Source: a virus. From it: 47,679 nt of DNA. The notes below the pieces were generated by a model. That model saw nothing but the letters and a program-made list of their open reading frames with translations, was not told the origin of the DNA and searched no databases. The translations under genes and the position numbers were made by a program. This document shows, in pieces, positions 1 to 7,511 of this stretch; the stretch's first letter is position 1, and every line of letters starts with the position of its first letter. Location of the stretch: the IMG/VR virus record IMGVR_UViG_3300006924_000041, positions 1 to 47,679 of that record, one strand, 5' to 3'.

Positions 1-462
1 ACCAGAAAGCAAGCTATCGTCAACCATCATAACTTCATCAAATCCAGTTCGCTCAATAATTTTAGTTTTAATATCAAGTTGTTTCTTTTCTTTCTGAATA
101 CGACGCAAAAAAGCGTAATGAATTATCTGTGTAAAGTAAGCAAATGGATTCTTAGATTTTTCTGGATCAAAATTATGAATATATTGAACACAATTTTCAA
201 TGCCATCAGAAATCATGTCCTCACGAAACATGTAGTTGACAAAATTAGGTTTGTAGGATAAATGTGTTGCAATCTTAAGAAAACACTCTCCAAGATAGTT
301 CGTAATTGGTGGTTTCCCATCCCAATGTTTTGATCTATCTTGCTTTAAAGGAGTTCTTCCATTTCTTTCAAAAAAATCTTTTTCTACTTTTGACCTGTAT
401 ACAATTAAAGCTTCAAGTAACTCTTTGTTATTAACGTAATGTTCTGTCTTTTTCTTAGGCAT
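1..462 (-). CDS. 55: Late-transcription sigma factor gp55 (C-terminus cut by window edge)
   Basis: Translating the complement from the ATG at 462 gives 154 residues that run open to the window edge. The segment around residues 85-125 contains FREDMISDGIENC, a FDPEKSKNPFAYFTQ stretch and RRIQKEKKQL, the conserved sigma region 2-like core of T4 gp55. In T4 this small sigma factor directs host RNA polymerase to TATAAATA late promoters. Octamers of exactly that sequence precede several structural operons in this window. T4 gp55 is 185 residues, so only a short C-terminal part, including the sliding-clamp-binding tail, should be missing. An in-frame alternative is not available at the nearby ATG at 467, which is in another frame. 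The gene has its own sigma-70-like promoter, in keeping with pre-late expression. Identification is firm. Confidence 0.93.
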   Translation of the reverse strand, partial: MPKKKTEHYVNNKELLEALIVYRSKVEKDFFERNGRTPLKQDRSKHWDGKPPITNYLGECFLKIATHLSYKPNFVNYMFREDMISDGIENCVQYIHNFDPEKSKNPFAYFTQIIHYAFLRRIQKEKKQLDIKTKIIERTGFDEVMMVDDSLLSG

Positions 463-494
463 GGCATTGTATTTTTAAAATATAAGTTATAGTA

Positions 495-522
495 ATTATA
501 ACATACTATTAGGACTTGACAA
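495..522 (-). promoter_or_regulatory. Sigma-70-like promoter for gene 55
   Basis: On the minus strand there is TTGTCA (517-522), a 16-base spacer and a perfect TATAAT (495-500), ending 33 bases before the gene 55 ATG. It lies in the largest intergenic gap of the window (463-581). Host-type elements rather than a TATAAATA late box fit expression of the late sigma factor before late genes. Seen in sequence; activity is inferred. Confidence 0.6.
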
Positions 523-581
523 CATGATGAATCATGAGTAGAATACCTTTGTTAGGTTTGAAGAGACAGCTATGTCTATAG

Positions 582-1019
582 CTACTTTAAGTCTTTTAGA
601 TCTGGATCAGCAGGTGGTATTTTAAAAATATTCTCCAACTGTTCTCTTGCATCTTCAACAGAATTGAGATATCCCATCTTTTCTGAAATATTGACTTTAC
701 TTGATGGACTTTTCAATAGAGAACTTATCTCACCATCTTCACTACTTAAGTATCTATTGTAAATTTCAATAACTTTTTCATCTTTAGTCTCAGTCATAGT
801 GATAATTCTGTCATATCTAATTACAAAAATATCTTCAGTAGAGAGTTCTATCCATGGTTTAATTTTTATTAAAGAATTACCATGACTGTTAAAAGTTTTC
901 ATTACTACTGGATTTTGCATTATGACAACTGAATTATCATCACTTTTCTCAATAGATACTAATGAAAATATTTCTTCGCCTGAAATAAGTTTTATGATTG
1001 CGTAAAACTCTTCTTCCAT
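582..1019 (-). CDS. Conserved hypothetical protein, possible LSm-like beta fold
   Basis: This 145-residue acidic protein is not recognised with certainty. Its first 85 residues alternate short hydrophobic strands (YAIIKLISGEEIFSLVSI, then VVIMQNPVVM, then IFVIRYDRIITM), a pattern like the small barrel of Sm/LSm-type RNA-binding proteins. The rest is helical and charged and ends in a lysine-rich tail. It sits one base downstream of the uvsW stop and upstream of gene 55, the place where marine T4-like phages usually carry an unknown gene. The tight spacing suggests co-translation with uvsW. The RNA-binding suggestion comes from the strand pattern only. No catalytic motif or membrane segment is visible. 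Confidence 0.8.
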   Translation of the reverse strand: MEEEFYAIIKLISGEEIFSLVSIEKSDDNSVVIMQNPVVMKTFNSHGNSLIKIKPWIELSTEDIFVIRYDRIITMTETKDEKVIEIYNRYLSSEDGEISSLLKSPSSKVNISEKMGYLNSVEDAREQLENIFKIPPADPDLKDLK

Positions 1020-1020
1020 A

Positions 1021-2484
1021 TTAGTTTTTAAGCGGTATGTTTACAATTTCATAGTTAAAGTTTTCTTCACTATAAACTTTAATTCTTTCTATTAAGTGAT
1101 TGAGTGTATAGTTTTTTCTAGAATTATATGTTATATCGTCGGCAATATCATATAAAGTTGCCTTTGTTTTGTTACTACCTTTTCTGAGAACCCGACCAAT
1201 AGATTGTAAATTTCGTATCCTAGATTTAGATGGAGAAGCAAAAATTACATTGTGCAAGTTCTTAATGTTGATTCCTGTGCTGAATGTTCCATATGAAGCA
1301 ACAATAATTGCATTATTTTCCTGTTCAGTAATCTCCCTTACTTTTTCTCTATCTTTTGTATCTACTCCGCCATGGACAAAAAATACATGCCTTGAGTCAA
1401 CAGTATTATTATTTATCATATGATATAAAGGTTCACCATGCCCCTCAACTCTAGCAAAAAGAATAAGAGTATTTCCTTTAAGATCTAAAGCAAGATTTCT
1501 GATAAATTTATTTCTTTTTTCGTGATTGATAATATATTGAACTTCTTCTTCAAAGTTTTCAAATTTATGTGCTGGATGTTTCAATAGAAGAACATTGATA
1601 TCTAGTTTGGCAACATGCCCCTTTTCCATTAACTCTTCAGTTCGAATAATTTTGTATGATGGACCGAATAAACCTTCCAAAACCCACTTGTGTGTTTGAG
1701 TTCCATCAAGTGTACCTGTAAAACCATAACGATATTTTGCATCACCAAGTTTTGACATTATAGATATTAATGACTTACTTTTGAACTGGTGTGCCTCATC
1801 CCCAACAACTACGTTAAATCGTTCAAAATATTTTCGGGGGAGTTTGTAGATGGACTGCCAGGTAGTAATAATAACCTGAGAATCTGTTTCTCTTTCTCTA
1901 CCAGCATATATCTTGTGGCAATATGAACCTACATCCCAACCATAGTCTGCAAAATCTTTATACATCTGTTCTACTAGCGAAGTCGTCGGAACAACTATCA
2001 GAGTATTTCGTCCGCGCTCAACGTGATATCTCACAATCGAATATATCATCAGAGACTTTCCAGAAGCAGTTGGGGATATCAACAACTTTCTATTATGCTT
2101 TAAGGCATCGTATACGCCTTCGACCTGATAATCTCTAGGTGGATATTTACTAACAGATGATATGTAATCTTTAACACCTTCCTTGCAGATGTTTGAATTA
2201 GATTCAAAAGGAAGACCATAATATTTACTATCTACAAATTCATATGTATATCTGTGATCATCACAAAATTTTGTAACTCTATCCAATAACCCAACATATA
2301 CTTCTCCAGTTTGGGTATTGAATAACCTAATTTTTCCATCCCAATACTTATTACGATACTGGGGCATAAATTTTGCACCAGGTACTTCAAATGTAAATTG
2401 ATCTGCTAATTCATAATAAACATGAGGTTCTGCTTCAACCTTTAAATATACTTCATTCTTTTTTGATATAATCAAATGAGACAT
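1021..2484 (-). CDS. uvsW: UvsW RNA-DNA/DNA helicase
   Basis: The 487-residue product is close in length to T4 UvsW. Visible superfamily 2 motifs are a Q-like PPRDYQ (115-120), Walker A SPTASGKS (137-144), DEAH (229-232), motif III TGT (256-258) and a C-terminal motif VI QSIGRVLRKG. The N-terminal about 100 residues form the small DNA-binding domain seen in T4 UvsW. In T4 the enzyme unwinds R-loops and branched recombination intermediates. It shifts the phage from origin-initiated to recombination-dependent replication late in infection. It lies downstream of uvsY with one small gene between, which places two recombination functions in one transcript. An AATAAATA late-type box lies 24 bases upstream of the ATG. 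Confidence 0.95.
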   Translation of the reverse strand: MSHLIISKKNEVYLKVEAEPHVYYELADQFTFEVPGAKFMPQYRNKYWDGKIRLFNTQTGEVYVGLLDRVTKFCDDHRYTYEFVDSKYYGLPFESNSNICKEGVKDYISSVSKYPPRDYQVEGVYDALKHNRKLLISPTASGKSLMIYSIVRYHVERGRNTLIVVPTTSLVEQMYKDFADYGWDVGSYCHKIYAGRERETDSQVIITTWQSIYKLPRKYFERFNVVVGDEAHQFKSKSLISIMSKLGDAKYRYGFTGTLDGTQTHKWVLEGLFGPSYKIIRTEELMEKGHVAKLDINVLLLKHPAHKFENFEEEVQYIINHEKRNKFIRNLALDLKGNTLILFARVEGHGEPLYHMINNNTVDSRHVFFVHGGVDTKDREKVREITEQENNAIIVASYGTFSTGINIKNLHNVIFASPSKSRIRNLQSIGRVLRKGSNKTKATLYDIADDITYNSRKNYTLNHLIERIKVYSEENFNYEIVNIPLKN

Positions 2485-2507
2485 AAGACAAAAGTTTCAC
2501 TTAAATG

Positions 2508-2515
2508 TATTTATT
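2508..2515 (-). promoter_or_regulatory. Late-type promoter box variant upstream of uvsW
   Basis: The minus strand reads AATAAATA, one base off the T4 late consensus TATAAATA, 24 bases upstream of the uvsW ATG. It overlaps the stop of the preceding small gene. In an AT-rich genome a one-mismatch box can arise by chance; its position is the only support. Confidence 0.35.
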
Positions 2516-2753
2516 ACATCTCTCGAAACTTATAGTCTAGTATCATTCTGTAAAGATTGTCTCTCAAAGACCACAATTGCTCTTGTTCTTCTGCAGGTCT
2601 TTGTGGATAACCTTCCCAAGTCTCTAATCTTTTTTTTACGCACTCATACATTAAGTAAATATCTTCTATACTAAGACCAATCATATAGTCGGGTTCTTCA
2701 CTACCCTGCAACCATTCATGATCTTCGTGTTCGTCTTCGTAAAAACTGCCCAT
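2514..2753 (-). CDS. Small acidic hypothetical protein
   Basis: This 79-residue protein has an acidic N-terminus (FYEDEHEDHEWLQGSEEPDY) followed by two predicted amphipathic helices (SIEDIYLMYECVKKRLETW and EEQEQLWSLRDNLYRMIL). I do not recognise the family. Its ATG shares one base with the uvsY stop (TAATG), so translation is probably coupled to uvsY. Its place between uvsY and uvsW suggests a recombination or replication accessory, but nothing in the sequence gives a function. Confidence 0.8.
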   Translation of the reverse strand: MGSFYEDEHEDHEWLQGSEEPDYMIGLSIEDIYLMYECVKKRLETWEGYPQRPAEEQEQLWSLRDNLYRMILDYKFREM

Positions 2754-3184
2754 TAATTGAAACCTGCTTGAAATTTATTCCAATCAATAGCATTCTTAAT
2801 TTGAAAAGTTCTATTGGAAATTGTTTTAATAATTTCTTCAAGAAACTTAAGCATTACATCATAATATCTAATTTTAAGATCTATTATATTTAATTTTTCA
2901 TCTGCCTCTAGATATCTCTGGATGGCATCCTTTTCTCTAACTTTATATGGAAAAGGTTCTTCGACATATACTTCTGCTGGTGCTTTACCTGTATAGTAGT
3001 TATACCTCTCCAATTTAACACGATTAAAACTATCCTTTGCTTTTTCGCGAAGGAGTGTGGTTGTATTATATACCGTATAATACTTTGAATGTAATTGTGG
3101 AATTTTTAATGACTCATTATGTAGATTATCAGGATCTATAACAGAATCTTTCTGCCACATTTCCTGAATTTTTTCAAGGTTCAT
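2753..3184 (-). CDS. uvsY: UvsY recombination mediator
   Basis: The product is 143 residues (T4 UvsY 137) with the same plan. It starts MNLEKIQEMWQKDSVIDPDNL, corresponding to the T4 start MRLEDLQEELKKDVFID. A central basic helix carries YNYYTGKAP where T4 has DYYSGRG. The C-terminal helix contains SNRTFQIKNAIDWNKFQAG, matching T4 SRGFAIKHIQDMRAFEAG. UvsY loads the UvsX recombinase onto gp32-coated single-stranded DNA. The start overlaps the upstream stop by four bases (ATGA), and the downstream gene begins in a TAATG overlap. Confidence 0.93.
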   Translation of the reverse strand: MNLEKIQEMWQKDSVIDPDNLHNESLKIPQLHSKYYTVYNTTTLLREKAKDSFNRVKLERYNYYTGKAPAEVYVEEPFPYKVREKDAIQRYLEADEKLNIIDLKIRYYDVMLKFLEEIIKTISNRTFQIKNAIDWNKFQAGFN

Positions 3185-3729
3185 AGAGGTTCGCCTTTAG
3201 GATCTAAGATATTATATACAGTATACTTGAATGATGCCTGTGCTGTAAAGTAGTTTACATCATTATCAGTTGCATTGAATTCTAAAGAAGACAAAGATAC
3301 TGGAAACAAATCTTGAAATTTGACTATAGCAATGTTTTTGTAACTACTATTTAAGATATGCAGAGATCCATCACAAAAGCGAAGTTTTTCATCTAATTTA
3401 CCAGTATTTGAATCTGTTATCAAATTTGTATATTGATTATAATTTTCTGGCACACCCAAACCAATAATCCAATTATGGAGTATCATATAGTTGGATAGAT
3501 TTTCATCAACTAAAAAATTGATGGTAAAATCTTCATAAGAAACTTCATCTCCAGGAATATCTAAAATTCTAAATGTAGTTCCTTGAAGGGCAGTTCCAAG
3601 TGAAATACTTGGAACATTTGCAGAATTTGAAAAGAAATCAACTTTTTCTTTAGTTGATAAAGTAAATTTAAATCCAATAGGAGACAAATAATTCCTATTT
3701 TGGATTTGACTATCATAAAAACTTGCCAT
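3181..3729 (-). CDS. Tail-tube-fold virion protein (gp19/gp54-like)
   Basis: The ATG at 3729 gives 182 residues. A longer reading begins with TTG at 3735 and overlaps the previous stop, so it is less likely. Features typical of the tail-tube fold are SPIGFKFTLS near the start, ILDIPGDEVSYEDFTINFLVD, NYMILHNWIIGLG, and a C-terminal FPVSLSSLEFNATD followed by FTAQASFKYTVY. The same blocks occur in T4 gp54 (RLSYE, NYRAMQDWV, PISVSAPELSYDGD). In T4, gp54 caps the baseplate hub and starts tube assembly. In related marine phages a gene here has been labelled as a tail completion protein. A tube initiator, tube terminator or sheath stabiliser all remain possible. The gene is in the same transcript as uvsY. 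Confidence 0.75.
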   Translation of the reverse strand: MASFYDSQIQNRNYLSPIGFKFTLSTKEKVDFFSNSANVPSISLGTALQGTTFRILDIPGDEVSYEDFTINFLVDENLSNYMILHNWIIGLGVPENYNQYTNLITDSNTGKLDEKLRFCDGSLHILNSSYKNIAIVKFQDLFPVSLSSLEFNATDNDVNYFTAQASFKYTVYNILDPKGEPL

Positions 3730-3731
3730 TA

Positions 3732-3890
3732 TCAAGCATCAGTAATGATACTATACCATTCATCACTCATACCACTAATAATTTTATTAGCACTATCTTT
3801 ATCTGATGCATAATTTTCTTCAATAAGATGTGCAACTACTTTTTCGTAGTGCTCATGAATTTTTTTTGCTTCTCTAGGAGTTGGTTTCAT
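3732..3890 (-). CDS. 52-residue hypothetical protein
   Basis: The ATG at 3888-3890 opens 52 codons ending in TGA at 3732-3734, two bases before the next gene's ATG. The product begins MKPTPREAKKIHEHYEKVV and ends with DEWYSIITDA. It is a single-domain helical protein with a repeated pattern of charged and hydrophobic residues. It fills what would otherwise be a gap between two genes in a tightly packed operon, which supports that it is real. No family is recognised. Confidence 0.7.
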   Translation of the reverse strand: MKPTPREAKKIHEHYEKVVAHLIEENYASDKDSANKIISGMSDEWYSIITDA

Positions 3891-3911
3891 TTTTCGCTCT
3901 TAGGTATGTTC

Positions 3912-3919
3912 TATTTATT
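3912..3919 (-). promoter_or_regulatory. Late-type promoter box variant
   Basis: AATAAATA on the minus strand, 21 bases upstream of the ATG of the 52-residue gene and overlapping the stop of the 64-residue gene. It has one mismatch to TATAAATA. Weak on its own. Confidence 0.3.
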
Positions 3920-4109
3920 CTTTGATAACGGTAGCATTCTTAAAACCACCATTAGTTCCATCTGGATTTGGAAGCATATCATCCGCACTTGCTTTTGATG
4001 TATAGATCTTTCTTTCCGAATAATCATCAGACCATTGATCACCATCAACATGATAAACTTCGTTAGATGGCATTAATGCACTTGATTTTTTAATGTGATA
4101 ATTCGCCAT
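3915..4109 (-). CDS. 64-residue hypothetical protein downstream of the capsid gene
   Basis: This small hydrophilic protein begins MANYHIKKSSALMPSNEVYH and contains DGDQWSDDYSERKIYTSK and MLPNPDGTNGGFKNATV. The spacing of short aromatic-plus-glycine segments suggests a small beta structure. I do not recognise a family. The gene lies just past the capsid-gene terminator and has a TCTAAATA box 17 bases before its ATG, so it is probably transcribed separately from gene 23. No clear Shine-Dalgarno is seen. A minor virion or capsid decoration role is only a guess from position. Confidence 0.75.
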   Translation of the reverse strand: MANYHIKKSSALMPSNEVYHVDGDQWSDDYSERKIYTSKASADDMLPNPDGTNGGFKNATVIKE

Positions 4110-4126
4110 TTTTTTTAGTTTTTAAA

Positions 4127-4134
4127 TATTTAGA
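4127..4134 (-). promoter_or_regulatory. Putative late promoter box after the gp23 terminator
   Basis: The minus strand reads TCTAAATA just after the terminator U-tract and 17 bases before the ATG of the 64-residue gene. It differs from TATAAATA at one position. A promoter immediately behind a terminator would restart transcription for the uvsY/uvsW block. Confidence 0.4.
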
Positions 4135-4135
4135 C

Positions 4136-4160
4136 AAAAAAAGGGATCCCGAAGGATCCC
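4136..4160 (-). terminator. Intrinsic terminator of the capsid gene
   Basis: Read on the minus strand: GGGATCC (4154-4160), loop TTCG (4150-4153), GGATCCC (4143-4149), then seven T residues (4136-4142). This is a perfect 7-bp GC-rich stem with a stabilising UUCG tetraloop and a U-tract, 26 bases past the gp23 stop. It is the only textbook Rho-independent terminator I see in the window. It isolates the highly expressed capsid gene from the downstream genes. Confidence 0.92.
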
Positions 4161-4186
4161 CTGAAAAAGAGTTGTAATCCAATGGA

Positions 4187-5596
4187 TCACATAAGGTTCT
4201 GAACCTGGACTCTTCTGTAGTAACGGTTAGAGTTAACCTTGAGGCGACCTTGACCTGCTGTGGTTCCTTCTGCGAAGGGATTAGCAACCAAACCGTAACG
4301 GGTCTTGAAGCCAATCTTGGGCTGGAAGGTGTTCTCTCCAACTGCACGAACCATCTGAAGGGGAACGTATGGGCAGTAGAACAGACCTGCGTCATAAGGT
4401 GAAGAACCCTTATAACCGACAACGTAGTACTGGTTAGCAGCAACGTTTGCAGAATAAGGATCGATATAGACCTTATACTTACCTTGCAGAATACCGGCGA
4501 AGGTATTACCAGTGTCATCAACGTTAAGGTTAGCGTTGAGTGCGGGGGTGTAATCAAGCACACCAGCCATGGTCAGTGCGGAAGCAACGTCTGCGGAACA
4601 CAGAATCATGTTGCCTTTCCCTCTACGAGTTCTTTGTGCGATTGCGTTGGCATCGCGCTCGATTTGGAAAATAAGTCCTTTGAACTTCTCAACACTCCAA
4701 CGTCCGTTGGAATCAACGTCAAGGTCAAACTTACCAGCGTTAGCAACGTTTGCTTGTGCGCCAGATTCTGCTGCCTTATAGATCGTTCTGATAACTTCGC
4801 GGTTGATCTCTGCAAGAATCTCAGTAGAGAGAATGTTTGCAAGTTCTGCTTCAGCGTTCAGACCGTGGATAGCGCGAAGATCCTGTGCAAGCTCAAGGCT
4901 GTATTCTGCCTTCAGTGCTCTGGACTTAGCGGTTACGGTGACCTTCTCAATCGAGAAAGCCATCTGGTTGAAGTGGTTGCTGCCTTCGCCAAGTCCTTCA
5001 GCGTCCTCAGTATCCATACCCTGACCAACTCTATAAGCGAGTTGAGTAGAGTTAGCATCTGGGCTAAGAAGACCTGGATTAGTACCAGACTGTGCGGTTG
5101 TACCGAAACCAACGGAAGAACCATCAGAACCAGAAACATAACCTGAACCTTGCTCTGCTTCTGTAGCAGAAGAATCGGATCCAGAGAATGCAGAATCTAC
5201 TTCGTCGAAGAATGCTTCGGAACCAGTTTGATTCTTGTAACGTGAACGCATCGCAAAGATGAGTCCAGTAGGACCGTTCATTGGTTGAACGCCTGCAAGG
5301 TCATATGCGACCAAGTTAGGCATAGAACGGCGGATAAGGCTGATCAATACGGGATCAAAACCTTGGGTAGCGCCTGATGCGCCAGCGGAGAAACCTGCAG
5401 TTGCTCCAGAAGAACCAGTTGAGTTTACGGGTGACTCAGAAAGGAATGACTGCTCTTCGCGGGTCTCTCTTTCTTGGTTCTCTAACAGGATAGCGGTAAC
5501 AGCTCTACGATGAGAATCCTTAATAGGATCCATTCCATCATAGTCAAGTACTGGTGCCCACTTCTCCTGCAGTTGTTCAGAATTGAACATTTGCAT
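4187..5596 (-). CDS. 23: Major capsid protein gp23
   Basis: The 469-residue product has the T4-like capsid precursor plan. The N-terminal part, about 60 residues (LQEKWAPVLDYDG, then RRAVTAILLENQE), is probably removed by gp21. The HK97-fold body then begins around DPVLISLIRRSMPNL and carries GPTGLIFAMRSRY. T4 gp23 is 521 residues, so the protruding insertion domain is smaller here. A strong Shine-Dalgarno AGAGGT (5605-5610) lies 8 bases before the ATG at 5596; a second in-frame ATG at 5590 is less well spaced. The coding sequence is visibly richer in G and C at third positions than its neighbours, as expected for the most abundant virion protein. It ends at a strong terminator. No gp24 vertex paralogue follows. 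Confidence 0.97.
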   Translation of the reverse strand: MQMFNSEQLQEKWAPVLDYDGMDPIKDSHRRAVTAILLENQERETREEQSFLSESPVNSTGSSGATAGFSAGASGATQGFDPVLISLIRRSMPNLVAYDLAGVQPMNGPTGLIFAMRSRYKNQTGSEAFFDEVDSAFSGSDSSATEAEQGSGYVSGSDGSSVGFGTTAQSGTNPGLLSPDANSTQLAYRVGQGMDTEDAEGLGEGSNHFNQMAFSIEKVTVTAKSRALKAEYSLELAQDLRAIHGLNAEAELANILSTEILAEINREVIRTIYKAAESGAQANVANAGKFDLDVDSNGRWSVEKFKGLIFQIERDANAIAQRTRRGKGNMILCSADVASALTMAGVLDYTPALNANLNVDDTGNTFAGILQGKYKVYIDPYSANVAANQYYVVGYKGSSPYDAGLFYCPYVPLQMVRAVGENTFQPKIGFKTRYGLVANPFAEGTTAGQGRLKVNSNRYYRRVQVQNLM

Positions 5597-5647
5597 TTGA
5601 ATTTACCTCTTTAAAAAGTTTAGTTTGATTTAATTATCATTTAAAAG

Positions 5648-6811
5648 TCAATTTTTAGCGACTCTGCTGAGTGTTTGAAGGTATGCTTCCATAATGGAAC
5701 CAACTTCAGGTGCAGCGGTAGTAGTCTGCTCTTGAGACGATTCTACAACCGTTTCAGCAGCTTCTCTTTGAGAACTAGTTGCGGATTCTGAGAAATATGA
5801 ATTTCTTAGAGTAACTAGTTTCTCACGATAGGTCTCTTCACTATCAAACTCAACATTTTCAGCAAGGGAAGCAAGCTTCTCTTTCTGAGTGACTGCAAGT
5901 CCTTCAGCAACTTCTGCAAAAATTACATCAGCGGAGGATTCTGCTAATCTACGATTCAAACCGATGTTCTTCTCGATCTGCTCGTTGAGTTTAGACTCCA
6001 TTTCATCTAGTTTATCTACCATGCTTTCGATTACATCATATTTTTCTTCAGGGATAGATACATAATGTTCTTCAAAAAGACTCTTCATTCCATTGAGGAA
6101 TGATTCGGTCATTTCGGTCTTGAGACCGTGCTCGATTGCAAGTTTGTTTTCTTCCAACCATTCTTGAGCAACGTACTCAAGATACGAATCTACACGTTCT
6201 GTAAGTTCAGTCTTAACTGCAGCAACTTCCTCAATGAGTTGCTCTTGGTATTTGACCTGAATTTGCTCTTTTACTTCCTCAACCTTAAGTTTGATTGCGG
6301 TTTCAAAGATTGTACGTGCTTTGTCTTGAAATTCTTCGGAAAGATCTTCACCATCTAACAGTGCTTTAACATCTTCTTCGACGCTAAATTCTGCTTCAAC
6401 AGTGTCTTCTTTAATTTCTTCCTCAGTTTCGTCGGTAGCTTCAGCAACCACTTCTTCTTCGGTAGTCTCTTCTTCAGAAACTACTTCTTCATCTGTGGTC
6501 TCTGCTTCAGAAACGATCTCTTGATTTTCTTCGACTTCTTCGGACTCCTCTTTCATTCCTGCAGGCATTGCGTCTGCGGGTTTTGCGCCCTTATTAACAA
6601 CATTCTTTACCTGTGCAAGACTAGGGCTAGATGTGTTAAGTTTTGCTGAATCGTCGTCGGGACGATAGTTTTCGGGGGTAGGACCGCCAAGATCTACAAC
6701 GCTTGGTTGACCATCAGGTATACCTGTGGTTAACTTTTGCATTGGCTCAGCAGCAGCAGCCCCTTTGGTTACTGCGTTTTCCATTTCTTGTAAATTGCTA
6801 CCAACGGACAT
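5648..6811 (-). CDS. 22: Prohead core scaffold gp22
   Basis: A 387-residue, very acidic, mostly helical protein lies between protease gp21 and capsid gp23, exactly the gp22 position. Residues about 90-150 are an almost uninterrupted Glu/Thr/Val tract (repeats of EEVVSEEETTEEEVV type). Residues 150-320 are long amphipathic helices suited to coiled coils (for example KLDEMESKLNEQIEKN). In T4, gp22 forms the internal scaffold of the prohead and is digested by gp21 during maturation. The protein is longer than T4 gp22 (269 residues), mainly because of the acidic tract and an N-terminal extension. A perfect TATAAATA box sits 29 bases upstream of the ATG. Confidence 0.92.
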   Translation of the reverse strand: MSVGSNLQEMENAVTKGAAAAEPMQKLTTGIPDGQPSVVDLGGPTPENYRPDDDSAKLNTSSPSLAQVKNVVNKGAKPADAMPAGMKEESEEVEENQEIVSEAETTDEEVVSEEETTEEEVVAEATDETEEEIKEDTVEAEFSVEEDVKALLDGEDLSEEFQDKARTIFETAIKLKVEEVKEQIQVKYQEQLIEEVAAVKTELTERVDSYLEYVAQEWLEENKLAIEHGLKTEMTESFLNGMKSLFEEHYVSIPEEKYDVIESMVDKLDEMESKLNEQIEKNIGLNRRLAESSADVIFAEVAEGLAVTQKEKLASLAENVEFDSEETYREKLVTLRNSYFSESATSSQREAAETVVESSQEQTTTAAPEVGSIMEAYLQTLSRVAKN

Positions 6812-6840
6812 GTGAACTTCGATTAAGTATTAATCTTTAT

Positions 6841-6848
6841 TATTTATA
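6841..6848 (-). promoter_or_regulatory. Late promoter of gene 22
   Basis: Exact T4 late consensus TATAAATA on the minus strand, 29 bases before the gp22 ATG and just after the gp21 stop (6852). It would drive gp22 and, by read-through, gp23. The match is seen directly; use by gp55 is inferred from T4. Confidence 0.75.
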
Positions 6849-6851
6849 GTA

Positions 6852-7502
6852 TTAGAGATTTGCTAAGAAATCTTGGAACAACTGTAATTTGTGTTCCTCA
6901 AGTGTTTTTTGCTCTACAAGAGCATTAATTTTCTTCTGAGTTACTTCTGCAAGTTGTTCGCGAAGGATTCCTCCTTCCCAAATCCACTCTTTTCCTTCCA
7001 TGATTCCTGATACAAAAGCATCGGGTGCAGAAGGATCGGCAACGATATCAGCGGCAGTTGCCAACATGAAATCTTCACCTACAACTTTACAACCAGTATG
7101 ATCTTCTTTAATTGAACCAACACCACGAGAAGAAACTCCAAGACAAACACCATCGCTAATTAATGCTTGGGCAATTTTACCCATTGGTGTTTCTAGAAGT
7201 TGTGCTTTACCTATAAAATTATTTCCTTCTTGACGAAGAGATATAATTTTATGTGATACGCGATCTAGGTTGACAGTAGGACCATCAGGATGACCAAGTT
7301 CTCCTAAAGCACGACCCTTTTGAGTAAAGTTTTCATTATACCTTCCAACTTCACGAGCAAGAGTTTCGGTAGGATACATTCTACCGTTACGGTTTTGAAT
7401 GCCACCTTGAAGGAATACACCTTCAATAAAACATTTCTTACATTTACCAACCTTTTCGGTAATAAATTCTACCTTTGAAATTTCTTCTGTGATAAGTTTC
7501 AT
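6852..7502 (-). CDS. 21: Prohead core protease gp21
   Basis: The product is 216 residues, close to T4 gp21 (212). It carries the catalytic elements of the phage prohead serine protease family: His71 in GELGHPDGP and a serine in LGVSSRGVG (residues 122-128). ATAADIVADPSAPDAFVSG follows, typical of the T4-type enzymes. The protease sits in the prohead core and, after assembly, cleaves gp22, gp67, gp23 and itself to clear the interior for DNA. It lies between the gp67/RHDE genes and gp22, as in T4. The ATG is preceded by AGGAT. Confidence 0.95.
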   Translation of the reverse strand: MKLITEEISKVEFITEKVGKCKKCFIEGVFLQGGIQNRNGRMYPTETLAREVGRYNENFTQKGRALGELGHPDGPTVNLDRVSHKIISLRQEGNNFIGKAQLLETPMGKIAQALISDGVCLGVSSRGVGSIKEDHTGCKVVGEDFMLATAADIVADPSAPDAFVSGIMEGKEWIWEGGILREQLAEVTQKKINALVEQKTLEEHKLQLFQDFLANL

Positions 7503-7511
7503 TGTTTTCTA

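Noticed and set aside
568-583. AGCTAT-loop-ATAGCT hairpin at the end of the 582-1019 gene, possibly a terminator
   Set aside because: Only six AT-rich pairs and no T-tract on the transcribed strand after it.
3729-3735. TTG start extending the tail-tube-like protein by two residues
   Set aside because: The ATG at 3729 starts just after the upstream stop with normal operon spacing.
4484-5146. A 220-codon open frame on the plus strand opposite gene 23
   Set aside because: Antisense shadow of the GC-richer capsid gene; no ribosome-binding site, and its Cys-rich product looks like no real protein.
5597-5647. Possible promoter between gp22 and gp23
   Set aside because: AT-rich with a TTGACT-like run but no matching -10 at normal spacing and no TATAAATA box; only the Shine-Dalgarno is convincing.
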